A stretch of 64,000 nt of DNA, from the NCBI GenBank assembly GCA_035079385.1, contig JAVHKY010000005.1:5084001-5148000 (forward strand). The letters are read 5' to 3'. The position numbers and the translations under genes are program-made. Shown here one piece after another: positions 1 to 10,894 of this stretch; the stretch's first letter is position 1; each line of letters opens with the position of its first letter. The notes below the pieces were generated by a model, which searched no databases, was not told the DNA's origin, and saw only the letters and a program-made list of their open reading frames with translations. The DNA is from Aspidiotus rigidus (Eukaryota; Arthropoda; Insecta; Hemiptera; Diaspididae).

Positions 1-334
1 TACTATTCGGGCTAAGAAGGGTAGCTTCATCAACCTTTTCGTGTTAAGACTTAAGAGAGCCATTATCGCGAGGAATGAAAAAAGTAAAATTAATACACTG
101 GCAGTTCAGATTATCATATGGACCAAGCGATCGATATCGCTGTTTTTGTCATTAGAAACACCAAGGTGTTCATGATAGAGTTGTGACAGGAATATTAGCC
201 AAGTAATGGAGTGTAATGATGAAGGCGGTAAATTTATGAAATTTTGAGCAGGAGAAAGTACTATGGATCGTCGTTTTAGAGGATGTAGGTTTTCTGGAAA
301 TACTAAACTCATGGCGCCCTTTCTTTTTTAATAG
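1..334. other. No gene recognised
   Basis: The short reverse open frame at 106-312 has no recognisable motif. I see no repeat family here. It may be intron upstream of the candidate exon at 335-707. Confidence 0.4.
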
Positions 335-707
335 AAATCCTAAGATGAATGAAATTAATCTCAGAGCCGCCTATCTCTACAGTAAACGTTATGGACTGAT
401 AAAGATTATTGATGGGAGAAAGCAAGTCTCGAAGAATAGGAAGAAAATCGGATCATTGGTATTGGACATCACCGATGTATTTCTACCAATAGGAAATGTG
501 AGTGAGAAAGTCGAAGAAAGTGTATCACACTCGAAATTACGCATGAATATTTCGGAAATTACGGAACTCAGAAGGGAGCCGATAGGGATACCGACCTCTT
601 CTGAGAAGGAGAAGAATCTCTCACTGAGTAAAAAACCTTTGCCGGTTACCCCTCAGAAAAGATATATCCATGTAAAAAAACTTGGGAAAAAGTTTAATTT
701 TCGAGAG
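335..707 (+). CDS. Candidate internal exon of an unrecognised gene
   Basis: I do not recognise the product. The segment is open for 124 codons and is bounded by a pyrimidine-rich stretch ending in an AG acceptor at 333-334 and a near-consensus GTAAGC donor at 708-713. It would enter in phase 1 (one base, then codons from 336) and leave in phase 0. The peptide is basic and polar, with a Lys/Ser/Glu-rich middle and a Pro-Lys stretch (KKPLPVTPQKR) near its end; no cysteines, signal peptide or membrane segment are visible. A run of this length between two good splice sites is unlikely by chance in AT-rich DNA, but no family match supports it and no partner exon was found, so it may be a fortuitous open frame. 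Confidence 0.35.
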
Positions 708-1152
708 GTAAGCTATCTAGTCAACAGGTTCCTCGTAAGTCAGAAGAAGTTTGCACTCTGACCTCTACACAAGGACGGAAACGGCGTTGGGAGACCAACA
801 AATGCGGAAGAGGTTCATGAATTCACCGGTCTCTTCGGGAGAGGTGCGGAATTTGACCAGCTAGGCGTGAGTACGCAACAGGATGGCTTCGTTAAATTTG
901 TTCGGAAAGGAAAATGTTAAATAGCACGCCTGGAAAAATGATTTGAGCATCCTCAAGGAAACACGCCAGTATTACAGTTGCCGACTAGTGATTGCGAATG
1001 ACAAGTATTTTGACTCGGATATGTCTTAAGGCTGGGGTTAATTCTGAAATTTGCTCGACGAAAATGACGTGACGTGACTTTGACCTACTTTAAGGACTTG
1101 GAAAAACTTTGACCTTCTAGTCCCATTGTCAAACACCAAGTAGTTTTATACC

Positions 1153-1652
1153 TGACGAGGATACTCGAAAGAGTAACCCATAAAAGAGATGCAAAAAGAC
1201 CGCACGGAAATTGAAAACACGAGCGCTTTCGGCTAATCAGCCATTCCCGAAGTGTGGAAAGCGACTAAACCAAGCGACATCGAGCGAAATCATGACCGAC
1301 GTTACGAGTCATCGAAATGTGAATCATTCCCGTAGACTAATTCGATCAATCCTTCTTCAGGAATGTACCTGTTCAAAACGGTAACGCTACTATTATTCTG
1401 ATGACGAAGGATTTCTATTTCCCCAAGGGCCACACGCTTGAAGTAAGAGTTTTCCCTATGAAGGAGGACATTGGACCCCTCTTTAAAATTGTGACCATTT
1501 TCGATCAAATGATCAGCAAAGGCTGACTCCCCTACTTTCTTTTTCATCTAAGCTTTTTTATGTTCGTCAACTCTAATTTGGAGCTGACGGCTGGTCATTC
1601 CTATATAGACGCTGGGGCAATCTCCACAAGCCACCCTATAAACCCCTCCCTA
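1153..1652 (-). repeat. Inverted copy of the PLE 3' end (left arm)
   Basis: Reading on the minus strand, this segment repeats the GIY-YIG 3' part and 3' untranslated tail of the element (compare 3165-3682). The 81 codons at 1547-1302 translate identically to those at 3272-3517; small differences lie outside that stretch, for example around 1190-1310. The outer edge contains CTGACGA and CTCGAAAGAG on the plus strand, a weak resemblance to a hammerhead ribozyme core. Confidence 0.85.
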
Positions 1653-1654
1653 CT

Positions 1655-3060
1655 TTAGCTAACGTTGTGGCTGATCTTACAGTAAAAATAGGCCCTGGTG
1701 TTAATGTCCAAGAAAAATGCGCCGAGATGGTCCGAAACACTCCCCTCCCCAGCATAAGTAATGCTGGAAGTGAATTGATTAAAGGTATGAAGAGGAAGAT
1801 TAGGGAGGCTGGGTTAATTGTCACGAAAGCTGACAAAGGGAATGCCGTGGTGGTCATGGAGAAGTCTTCTTACACTTCCAAGGTCCACGATGTGCTCAGC
1901 CAATGCGGAGCCCAGGAAATGCCCAGTTCAACTTTCCTGACTTTGTAAAAGAGGTTAGGTTTCTCGTTAATAATTATTGTAATTTCGTCATTAAGAAACC
2001 TCTAACCAAAAAAGACAGTTTAGAACCTAACCCCGTTCCTCCCCTCCTTTACGGGTTACCAAAAATTCATAAGGAAGGTGTACCTATGCGACCCGTGGTC
2101 TCTTTTGTCGGATCCCCGACCTACCCCCTTGCGAAATTTTTCGATCGCTGGTTCAAGTCTACAGTGCAGTGGAGTTTGAGTCTCCCCATTCCGTATTGAA
2201 TTCATGTACCCTCGCTAAGAACCTGAAGGATGTTTCCCTCCCTCAAGGCGTAACCTTATGTTCGTTCGATGTGGTGGGGTTATTTCCGAACATCCCAAAG
2301 GCTGTTACTATGCAGCGGATGGGTGAGTTACTTGTATAGTCTGACGTCCCGCATGAGGAAATGGCTGAATTCTTTGGCCTACTGAGGGTCTGTTGGCTTC
2401 CGAACTTTAGTAAATTTAATGATAAATTCTACGAGTTCCCTGAGGAAGTGGGGATCCCTATTGATTCTCCTCTGGGTTCTCTTATTTCAGAAGTTTTTAT
2501 GTCGAAATTTGAGGGCGACCTATTCTCCTCAGCCCAGGCGTTTGTGAGTCATATACACTATTGGCACAGGTACGTTGACGACGTTTTGTGTGCGTGGACC
2601 GGTCCAACAGAACTCCTTAGCGAGTTTCTTTATTATTTAAATAGCCTTTACCCTTCCATAAAATTCACATTGGAAGTTGGTGGCTCCGTTATAAACTTTC
2701 TGGACTTGTCTATTTCCGTCACTGACGGCGTCCATCAATTTGGTATTCACAAGAAAAATACCTCGACCGATATTACTATCCACGGATCGTCATTCGTACC
2801 TGTTACCCATAAAGTTGCTACGTTTAATAGCCTAATACATTGCTTGACTCATATCCCATTGAGTCAAGCCGCTTTTCAGAAAGAATTAATGACTATAAAG
2901 CACCTGGCTAGAGTCAACCAGGTCAGGATTGATGTTGACCTGATGGTTCGTAGGAAGCTCAAAAGGAAATGCCTTGACTCTACGACCTCCCTCCCCCGGG
3001 ATTTACGCCAAGATGGTAGGAAACGGTGAATTAGGCTTCCGTTTCTGGGCAAGTTTTCAT
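1655..3060 (+). pseudogene. Penelope-type reverse transcriptase, frameshifted
   Basis: Three frames must be joined to read the protein. Frame 2 (to 1948) holds the [15 protein letters not shown] block typical of PLE reverse transcriptases. Frame 1 (1903-2199) holds [10 protein letters not shown] followed by MRPVVS. Frame 3 (about 2170-3029) holds motif A (CSFDVVGLFPNIP, first catalytic Asp), a stop at about 2337, a degenerate motif B (GIPIDSPLGS, where families usually have MGSPLS), the catalytic RYVDDVL box near 2570, and the FLDL motif near 2700. The catalytic aspartates are present but motif B is damaged and the frame is broken. Domain order and spacing match PLE polymerases; function is lost in this copy. 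Confidence 0.85.
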
Positions 3061-3079
3061 TGCAGTTGGGCCGTATCCT

Positions 3080-3517
3080 CCGCCCCTTCGGTTTTCGGCC
3101 TACTATAATGCCAACACGGTTAAGAGCCTTTTCGTCAAACTAAAGGACCCTATCCCGGTGGCCGAGAGGGGAGGGGTTGATAGGGTGGCGTGTGGAGATT
3201 GCCCCAGCGTCTATATAGGAATGACCAGCCGTCAGCTCCAAATTAAAGTTGACGAACATAAAAACGCTTAGATGAAAAAGAAAGTAGGGGAGTCAGCCTT
3301 TGCTGATCATTTGATCGAAAATGGTCACAATTTTAAAGAGGGGTCCAATGTCCTCCTTCATAGGGAAAACTCTTACTTCAAGCGTGTGGCCCTTGGGGAA
3401 ATAGAAATCCTTCGTCATCAGAATAATAGTAGCGTTACCGTTTTGAACAGGTACATTCCTGAAGAAGGATTGATCGAATTAGTCTACGGGAATGATTCAC
3501 ATTTCGATGACTCGTAG
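3080..3517 (+). pseudogene. GIY-YIG endonuclease domain of the Penelope-like element
   Basis: After the polymerase the frame shifts and runs through CGDCPSVYIGMTSRQLQ and VDEHKNA, the GIY-YIG nuclease core with the preceding Cys-x2-Cys seen in PLEs. A TAG (about 3269) replaces a codon that is Trp in the related copy at 33 kb (compare WEKGNLGES), after which 81 further codons (3272-3517) stay open and end in a natural stop. The same 81-codon open frame exists, translated identically, on the minus strand at 1302-1547 in the inverted arm. Confidence 0.8.
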
Positions 3518-3682
3518 CGTGGGTCATGATTTCGCTCGATGTCGCTTGTTCTCGTTGGTGCTAGGTTTAGTCGCTTTCCACACTTCGAGAATGGCTGATT
3601 AGCCGAAAGCGCTCGTGTTTTCAATTTTCGTGCGGTCTTTTTGCATCTCTTTTCTGTGTTACTCTTTCGAGTATCCTCGTCA
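3165..3682 (+). repeat. 3' end of the PLE (right arm)
   Basis: Sense-orientation partner of the left arm at 1153-1652. It covers the GIY-YIG core, the terminal 81-codon open frame and about 165 bases of 3' untranslated sequence that ends at CCTCGTCA (3675-3682), where similarity to the left arm stops. Confidence 0.85.
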
Positions 3683-3689
3683 TTATGAA

Positions 3690-6600
3690 TGACCGTAACT
3701 TTATACAGAAACGTATTGATTCTAGTTTTATATCTCCCTTTTCTTTGAAAATTTCTCGTGGTTATGTCTTCTAATCGGAAAAACCTGCGGGCGTCAAAGA
3801 ACGAATTAACCCAAATTTAGAAATTTGAAAATTATTACATCAGGAGAGTTGTGACGTCCTCAGGATCCAAATTTTGTTGAAGAGCAGAGGGAGAAAGAGG
3901 TTCACCTATTCAAAGGACTCCATGTGTTTAAAACTATTAGAGGAAAGGGGTCCAACAGGTCTCCGCTCGAAAACATAATTGAACCATTTGAAGGACTTGA
4001 AAAAAATTCAAGCCGCATGCATGCTGGAAGGAGACTTGAAAATATCACAGTTTTCCCGTTCTTATTCGCTTTCATATAATGACCGGTATTTTCTTTCTCC
4101 ATATTTGATTGCAGTTTCAACGAGGGACCTGTTCTATGGAGGGGTTTTTAAGAACGTTCGCCAGCCGGTGAAAAACATGGAAAAATTTTGAATCTCGAGC
4201 TATATATGTTAGGAGGAGGACTTGCAAAAATTTCGACTCTCTACCCGTAATATATTATAGAAATGGGACTTATGGTGTCTGGCTCATTAAAGAGTCTCAA
4301 CCAATTGATGTACAAGGCATTGCATGTCTAGTTACTTGAAGGGGCTATCCTAATGCTGGTCATATGACGTACGTATATATTTTTTTAACCCATAGAACAG
4401 GTTTCCTGCGTTCCTTGTTTAACATCGTTAAGGAAGCTGTTGTTTTTTCTCCAGCTTTAAACTTTCTGCGTCCACTGAAAACTACTAGCCGTGCCTTAAT
4501 ACTTTCGCTCGACGCCCAATGATAGGACTTCTATTTTACGTACTCAAATACAATGTATTCCATGATGTAATAAACCAGAGGAGAAGGAGTGGAATGATTT
4601 CGAATCGCCTTAAGAATATTATTGCGGGATCATCAGTCGATGTTTCGAAAGAGGAAAATGAAACTACAAGATCTTTTAAAGCGATTCACTTTTTGAAGTT
4701 GTAGGTTCTATTAACAGCTGTTGAACCAAGTGCGATCATTCTCGCACACTTGGCACGCTAATTGTTTAATCGCCTTTTCATATATTTTTCATTACCTTTC
4801 AGTAAACCTAATCAACAGAACATGACTTCAATATTGTTTGTACCCTATTATTTGCTAGAAAGTGGTCGAGGCAATTAATAATTTCGGATCGTGGGTGACA
4901 TCGTGTTATTGCAAAAATGAAAATAGTTCGAAGGTATACGAATTTGTTCGTGCCGTTCTGGCGTTTTTAATTATCGTCCCTGTCAACATTGTTTAGTTGA
5001 GCCCACAGCTTTACTGAAACGTCGACTTGTAAAAAATTAAATTTTTCGCCTTTTTCGGTTTAACTTATTTAAAATTCCGTGCATAATGCTAATTGGTAAC
5101 TCTATTGTTTTTCGTTTACTTCTGGGCAAGGCAAGACACGATATTCATTTCGTTGACAACATAATTCTTCTTTACTCATTTTATCGCAGCAGTAATACAC
5201 ACTCATAGTAAGGAGAAAGAAAAAAAAACAATCGTTTTATTTTATACCTTTCTTTGAATGTGATTAAGTACTTTTAGAGGCGTCGCGTCGTCAGTTTTGC
5301 AAGAAGTCGTCAAAAAAATTTGTATAAAAAGAATAAAACACGGGCAAGGAGTACAATAATGTACCTAATAAAAAAGTAAAGAAGAAGAATCAGAATAGAA
5401 AAATATAAAAGTGAGACAGAACTCATTCAATGTAGGTACTTATGTGTAGTTATAGAAGGTGCTGATTGGGGAAAAGGATAAGAGCGTTATGAAGCTCAGT
5501 ACCACTTTCTATTCGGTGAGTTTTCACATATAAATTGAGTCTCCTCTTCCAATCCATACAATGAAAACACCTATCCAGCGTCCCAAATTTGAGTAGATAA
5601 GCAACGGTAAACGACTTTTCTCTCGAAATTTTTTTCAAGTACTTCTTCCCTTTCAACCTTGAATATTCAAATCTTGGGCTGAAATTTCCTGAAGTCCCTG
5701 TCCTCACATATTCTCTGAAGTCGGAATAAGCGGAAGGGTGAATTATGATTTTTAACATCGAGGAAAAATGATGGTGACCTATAAATCCAAATTGCAGTCG
5801 TTGAAAAGGAAGGTGACGAAAGTTTTCGCGATGTACCGATTTCAACATTTTTCTATTTCACTCAGACTGTTCCGCTGCACAGACTAAGAGAGGGGTTCAA
5901 AAAACTTGAAATTATACAGTATGAATAAAAATAAAAAAATAAGATGCGCTTGTATAAATGAGTGAAGACTCATCGAAATTTATCTGCTCGAATAGAATTT
6001 TTTGGGAAGGCATAACAAATATTTTGATATTATTACTTCGCGATACAAAATTATACATCGCTCTAAGCGAAAGACGTGAACGGTTTTTTTATTGAATTTT
6101 GAGAGCGGAGCAAGAAGCGGTAAAAAATATCAAGTATAAAGTAAGAAGAGAAAAAAAAGTGGAGTTCAGTCACTGTCACTGTCCTTCTTAAAATCGTTCA
6201 CTACTCTCATAAACGGATTTTTAAAATTAGATCATAGGATTTTTGAACGAACTTCTTCGAAGCGCGGAATTTCGTCCATAATACTTCGCGGAGGAAAAAA
6301 TAAGGATTACAATTCTGTTACGTCGGAATATGAAGGAAATACGGGATCCTTTTCTTGTTTGACAATCTTCGCGTGCTGGCTGTATGGATTACCTCAGACA
6401 GATAGGATTATACTGACAGAAATGTTTAAGACTGATAGTAAATGTAAACATTCAAATTACGTTTGTAACGCGTCTCGCCGCTAAAGGGATGCGATTGAAT
6501 GAAAAATGTTATTTTTTTTAGATTCTTTTTTCGTCTCGTCTTGTGAAGAAAGAGAAAACGTGACTTTTGTTCCAAATAGAGCGAAAGTCGAGAAAAATTG

Positions 6601-8885
6601 ACATCCCGAAATAGAACGGAGTGGAATTACCTACCCACTACAACGCGTATCTAATGTCGTCGGCGAATTCGAACGAAAAATAATGCCAAATGACAGATAA
6701 CGACAGTCTAAAGAAGTTCGAGGAAGTATCAAACCACCGAAACACAGGGTACAAATTCAATAAGGACGTTAGTCTAAACCTATAAGAAGAGATGATTGAA
6801 GTGGTAACCCAGGTAACACGACATCAAAAATTTAATAATATAATAACTAGGTCAGAGTTGGGAAACACGAAAAACGATACCTGAAATAAACATTCGCGAG
6901 TCCGAAAACCAAAACGGGGAGATTAACGGTCTGCCACAAGTCAGTGCGAGAGTTTAAATAATTTCCGAATTGCCGAGGAAATTCTGTCTTTCAGTCGATT
7001 GGTACGGGTGTGCGTATTTTTTTTTTTTTTTGAGACATTCGTTCACTCCACTTTCAACCACTCTACTGGACCCGCTTATTTATTTTCAGTAAATGTTGAT
7101 CTCGATTTTTAAAAATCAAGATCTCAAGATTCTGGATGAAATTCTATTTGTTTGTTGTGCGGTTTCCAATGTACCTATTTTTATCTTCGATTATGTCTTC
7201 AACCTGACGACTCTCTTATTTACGAAACACTTCCGGTAGAAATAAATTAAGGTTTTATTTATTCATTGACATTATGTCGAATCGGTTATCTATAAGCCGC
7301 ACGAGCATCGGTTCCACACTATCGGTTTTCATTTGCAACTCAATCCTCAGAGACCTCGCCTGATATTTTTGCTTCCTCTAGATTTAGGTTAGTTGTGCGG
7401 CGCGATACTACTTGAAAACGACGCAAATGAATGAACGAATTCGAGAACAATTTAATTAAAATTCTTCGAACAAACGCAATGGATACTAGAAGTGAAAAGG
7501 ATTTATGATTGTTGTACTCGCATAGTGTAAGTTTAGTATCTTTTCAGTCAACTTCTATGCATGAGTTCGTCCCACGCTTACCACTGCGCCTCTTTGATTA
7601 AATTCTCTACGGACAGTTTTCCTTGTTCGCATTCAGATGTTCGATGGTATACAAGCTCGTAGTGGACCTATTTCACTTAAAGTGTTACATCTCCCATTAT
7701 GCTGCGCTATTGTTTTTTTTGTTTTTTTTTTTTTTCTATAATGATACTTTCGAAATGATTTTTACACAGTGATACGGGTGTGTGCGAAAAAAAAGATAGA
7801 TAAAAGAGAAAAGAGCAGCAAAGGAAGGGTCCTTCAAAACCTCAAGTCTCTTGACTTGTTTTTTTGTTTTGCACAAGGAAGACGCGAAGAGAAATTACGT
7901 ACTTGAGAACAAAGATTGTCAGAATTATTCAAACAAAGAAAACTATAATTGCGACGTCGATGATCGTTAGAATATTTTAATCGTACGGCGATTTTATACG
8001 GGAAAAAACTGATACAGTCGAGGAGAAGGGAGTTTATAATTCCAAAAAATTGGGGATCAAGTTTTTTTTCCTCTTCTTCTGTAAGTCGTCGCTGTATTGG
8101 GAGTGCTCAATATATCGAGACGCCCTAAATTTCCATGGGGAGAGGAATATTGTTGAAATCTCTTCAACATTTTAGCTTTGCTCATTATATTAAAGCAATT
8201 TGAAGATGAAGATACAAAGCTTTTTTTCCACAAATTTCCCAGAATTTTACCTTGATACTAGGTAGCAAATGAAACATGTTAGGAGGAGTATTAATGGAAA
8301 GCAAAAACGAAGGAACGGGTCATAAGCCCGAAAGAAAGATAGATTAAAGAAATAAGTGATACAACAGAAGAATAAATCACGATCGATTTGCTTTCTCTCT
8401 GAAACTTCAGTGCTCCCAATTTTTTTTCGTGCTTTGCCACAGATTCTCTTCGCACCAGACCACCAGACTAGCACTTTACGTACGAATGCAGAAGTGGAAG
8501 TATTATTTCAATGTCTTCATCAGCACTCTATCCCGTTATTGGAGATCCGCGAGTCCAAGTTGCCCCTTCCCTCCCCCCTCCCCCATGGATGGACTCAGAA
8601 TCCTCGAACCCTCGACCTAATCCAGAAATCTGTGAGTCCAAGTTCGAGTTTCTCAGTTCTAGCGTGCAGTATATTGGGCTATACTAGGTTCAAACTAGGA
8701 CTACCATATGCTAGGGTGCCGTGATCCCCAAAAGCTTACAAAGATTTCGCCCACCCCCCCCAAAAAAAAAAAAATTAGGAGCCATTGCAGACGTTGCAAT
8801 GGCAGCGGGGAACCCGCAATTCCTTAACTCGACCTCTCAGGTGGTGTGGAACTGAGTTGATAATCTTGTCATACAATTCAAATCG
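3690..8885. other. Gene-poor stretch with repeat fragments
   Basis: No gene was recognised. A single 45-bp minisatellite unit lies near 4190-4245, and 4388-4452 is a fragment of the foldback-type inverted repeat described at 10.8 and 57 kb (it carries GGAAGCTGTTGTTTTTTC, a variant of its end). The reverse open frame at 5848-5450 (132 codons) has no family motif and no good splice context. Homopolymer runs occur at 7018-7031 and 7710-7735. The rest is AT-rich sequence with no clear repeat structure. Confidence 0.5.
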
Positions 8886-8889
8886 AAAT

Positions 8890-9980
8890 TATCATTCTAC
8901 ATTCCCTCCTATCATATAGAGCTCGAGAGTCGAAATTCTTCTAAGTCCCCCTTCTATCATATATAGCTCGGAAGTCACAATTCTTCCAAGTCCCCCTCCT
9001 ATCATATATAGCTCGAGACTCGAAATTCTTCTAAATCTTCTAAGTCCCCCTCCTATCGTATATAGCTCGAGACTTGAAATTCTTCTAAGTCCCCCTCCTA
9101 TCATATATAGCTCGAGTCTCAAAATTTTTCCAAGTTTTTGTTTGGACGGCGGACGGTAGCTCGAAAGTCAAAATTCTTCCAAGTCCCCCCCCCCTATTAT
9201 ATATTGCTCGAGACTTGAAATTCTTCTAAGTCCCCCTTCTATCATATATTGCTCGAGTTTCAAAATTTTTCCAAGTTTTTGGTTGGACGGTGGACGGCGG
9301 ACGGTAGCTCGAAAGTCAAAATTCTTCCAAGTCCCCCCCCCCCTATTATATATAGCTCGAGACTTGGAATTCTTCTAAGTCCCCCTCCTATCATATATAG
9401 CTCGAGACTTGAAATTCTTCTAAGTCCCCCTCCTATCATATATAGCTCGAGACTCGAAATTCTTCCAAGTCCCCCCCCCCCTATTATATATCGCTCGAGA
9501 CTTGAAATTCTTCTAAGTCCCCCTCCTATCATATATAGCTCGAGACTCGAAATTCTTCCAAGTCCCCCTCCTTTCATATATAGCTCGAGACTTGAAATTC
9601 TTCCAAGTTCCCCTCCTATCATATATTGCTCGAGTTTCAAAATTTTTCCAAGCTTTTGGTTGGACGGCGGACGGTAGCTCGAAAGTCAAAATTCTTCCAA
9701 GTCCCCCCCCCCTATTATATATAGCTCGAGACTTGAAATTCTTCTAAGTCCCCCTCCTATCATATATAGCTCGAGACTTGAAATTCTTTTAAGTCCCCCT
9801 CCTATCATATATAGCTCGAGACTCGAAATTCTTCCAAATCCCCCCCCCCTATTATATATAGCTCGAGACTTGAAATTCTTTTAAGTCCCCCTCCTATCAT
9901 ATATAGCTCGAGACTCGAAATTCTTCTAAGTCCCCCTCCTATCATATATAGCTCGAGACTCGAGATTCTTCCAAGTCCCG
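8890..9980 (-). repeat. 45-bp minisatellite array, about two dozen units
   Basis: The unit, read on the minus strand, runs: CTCGAG, CTATATATGATAGG, a G-run, ACTTGGAA, then a short AT stretch and GACT. Units are about 45 bases, carry a palindromic CTCGAG, and differ mainly in G-run length (5-10) and one or two substitutions. Three interruptions at about 9135, 9283 and 9658 carry a GGACGGCGGACGG motif that also occurs in the foldback-type elements, giving a loose higher-order repeat. The same unit recurs at 11.6-12.2, 17.2-17.6, 56.5-59.0 and 59.8-60.3 kb. Confidence 0.9.
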
Positions 9981-9982
9981 TA

Positions 9983-10008
9983 ACCTAACCTAACCTTAGG
10001 TTACTAAC
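9983..10008. repeat. Short TTAGG-type telomere-like motif
   Basis: Directly after the minisatellite the sequence reads AACCTAACCTAACC followed by TTAGGTTAC, two to three copies of the arthropod telomere motif on one strand and one on the other. A similar short run (TTAGGTTAGG) is at about 36680. Both are too short to be telomere remnants with certainty. Confidence 0.4.
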
Positions 10009-10564
10009 TTCGCGGACGCGGACGTTTTCTGAGGATGTAATCTCCTAACAAAATGGATAGCGGGTTCCCCGCTAAAAAAATTTAACAAGCAAAAAAAAAA
10101 AGCCCCCTTATAATATTACGAGAACAACGAAAATCACCGCCCCCCCTAAATTTCCTACGGAGAATCATCTTCAAGAAAATGGCCTCACTGCACCCCTAAC
10201 CATATGCCTATGCTACGCTATACTAATATTACTCTGAAATAAGCATTAAAGTAGGCTTAGCATACATTAGACTACATTGGCCCTACATTAGGCCTATTAT
10301 GGCTTAGCATATAGTATACTAGGCTAAGTCCACCAAAGAAGAGAAGAGCCTCTTCCTGGTGGACTAATACTATTGCCGAGTTGTGGAAAGAGTGCAACCG
10401 TCTAGACCTAGCATACGCCTACTGTACGCTGTAGCGCGGATCCAGACAATCGTTTTGGGAGGGAAAAAAGGCGGAAGGACCTTGGAATTTTTTAATAGGG
10501 AACCTGTTTTATCGGTGGGGGGTGGGGGTTGGAAAAAACGTCCGCCGTCCGGCCGGTTGACAAA

Positions 10565-10820
10565 GATCGGAGCTCGAAAATTTTACAAGTCCCCCTCCTA
10601 TCATTTATAGCTCGGAGGCGGGACCTGTGACGTCACAAATTGATGACGTGATCGTCATAATCTACATTTTTAGATAGAATGTGCCCCAAAAACCAGGTTT
10701 CCTGCCACCCCTCGTTCAACTCTGTTAAGGAACCCTTGACTTTTTAACAGGGAACCTGTTTTATGGGGGGCTTTTTGAGAAATTTGCCGTGCGCCGTCCA
10801 CCGTCCAGCAAAAGACTTGG
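10565..10820. repeat. Fragments of the 45-bp unit and of the foldback-type inner spacer
   Basis: One minisatellite unit lies at 10565-10615. From 10690 onward the sequence contains AACAGGGAACCTGTT (10755-10770, palindromic) followed by a G-run, TTTGCCGTGCGCCGTCC and the CAGCAAAAGACTTGG segment that precedes the element end at 10821. The same modules, in the same order, occur inside the foldback-type elements at 11.8, 56.9, 57.8 and 60.3 kb. Confidence 0.6.
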
Positions 10821-10894
10821 AAAAACGACGGCTTCCTTAACGAAGTTAAACGAGGAACGCAGGGAACCTGTTATATGAGTCAAATGGGATACGG

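Larger units (their letters stand above)
1153..3682 (+). mobile_element. Penelope-like retroelement with inverted 3'-end copy at its 5' side
   Basis: The internal region encodes a reverse transcriptase followed by a GIY-YIG endonuclease, the order diagnostic of Penelope-like elements (PLEs). The last ~0.5 kb (about 3165-3682) is repeated in inverse orientation at about 1153-1652, so the element is flanked by long inverted repeats; PLEs are known for terminal partial copies in direct or inverse orientation. Homology between the arms stops abruptly at the TGACGAGG / CCTCGTCA ends (1153 and 3682), which I take as the outer limits. The reading frame is broken by at least two frameshifts and two in-frame stops, so this copy cannot make its own protein. 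A target-site duplication was not identified. Confidence 0.85.

Noticed and set aside
5450..5848. 132-codon reverse open frame
   Set aside because: No family motif, no convincing splice sites, and composition like the surrounding non-coding DNA.
8356..8724. 122-codon plus-strand open frame
   Set aside because: Ser/Pro-rich reading of a C/T-rich tract with an overlapping frame on the same strand; nothing recognisable.
9249..9677. Open frames of 126-142 codons on both strands in the 45-bp array (also 8892-9122, 56569-56829, 58191-58676)
   Set aside because: They are by-products of a repeat whose period is a multiple of three. Both strands are equally open and the peptides simply mirror the repeat.
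9983..10008. Interstitial telomere remnant
   Set aside because: Only two to three TTAGG copies; too short to claim.
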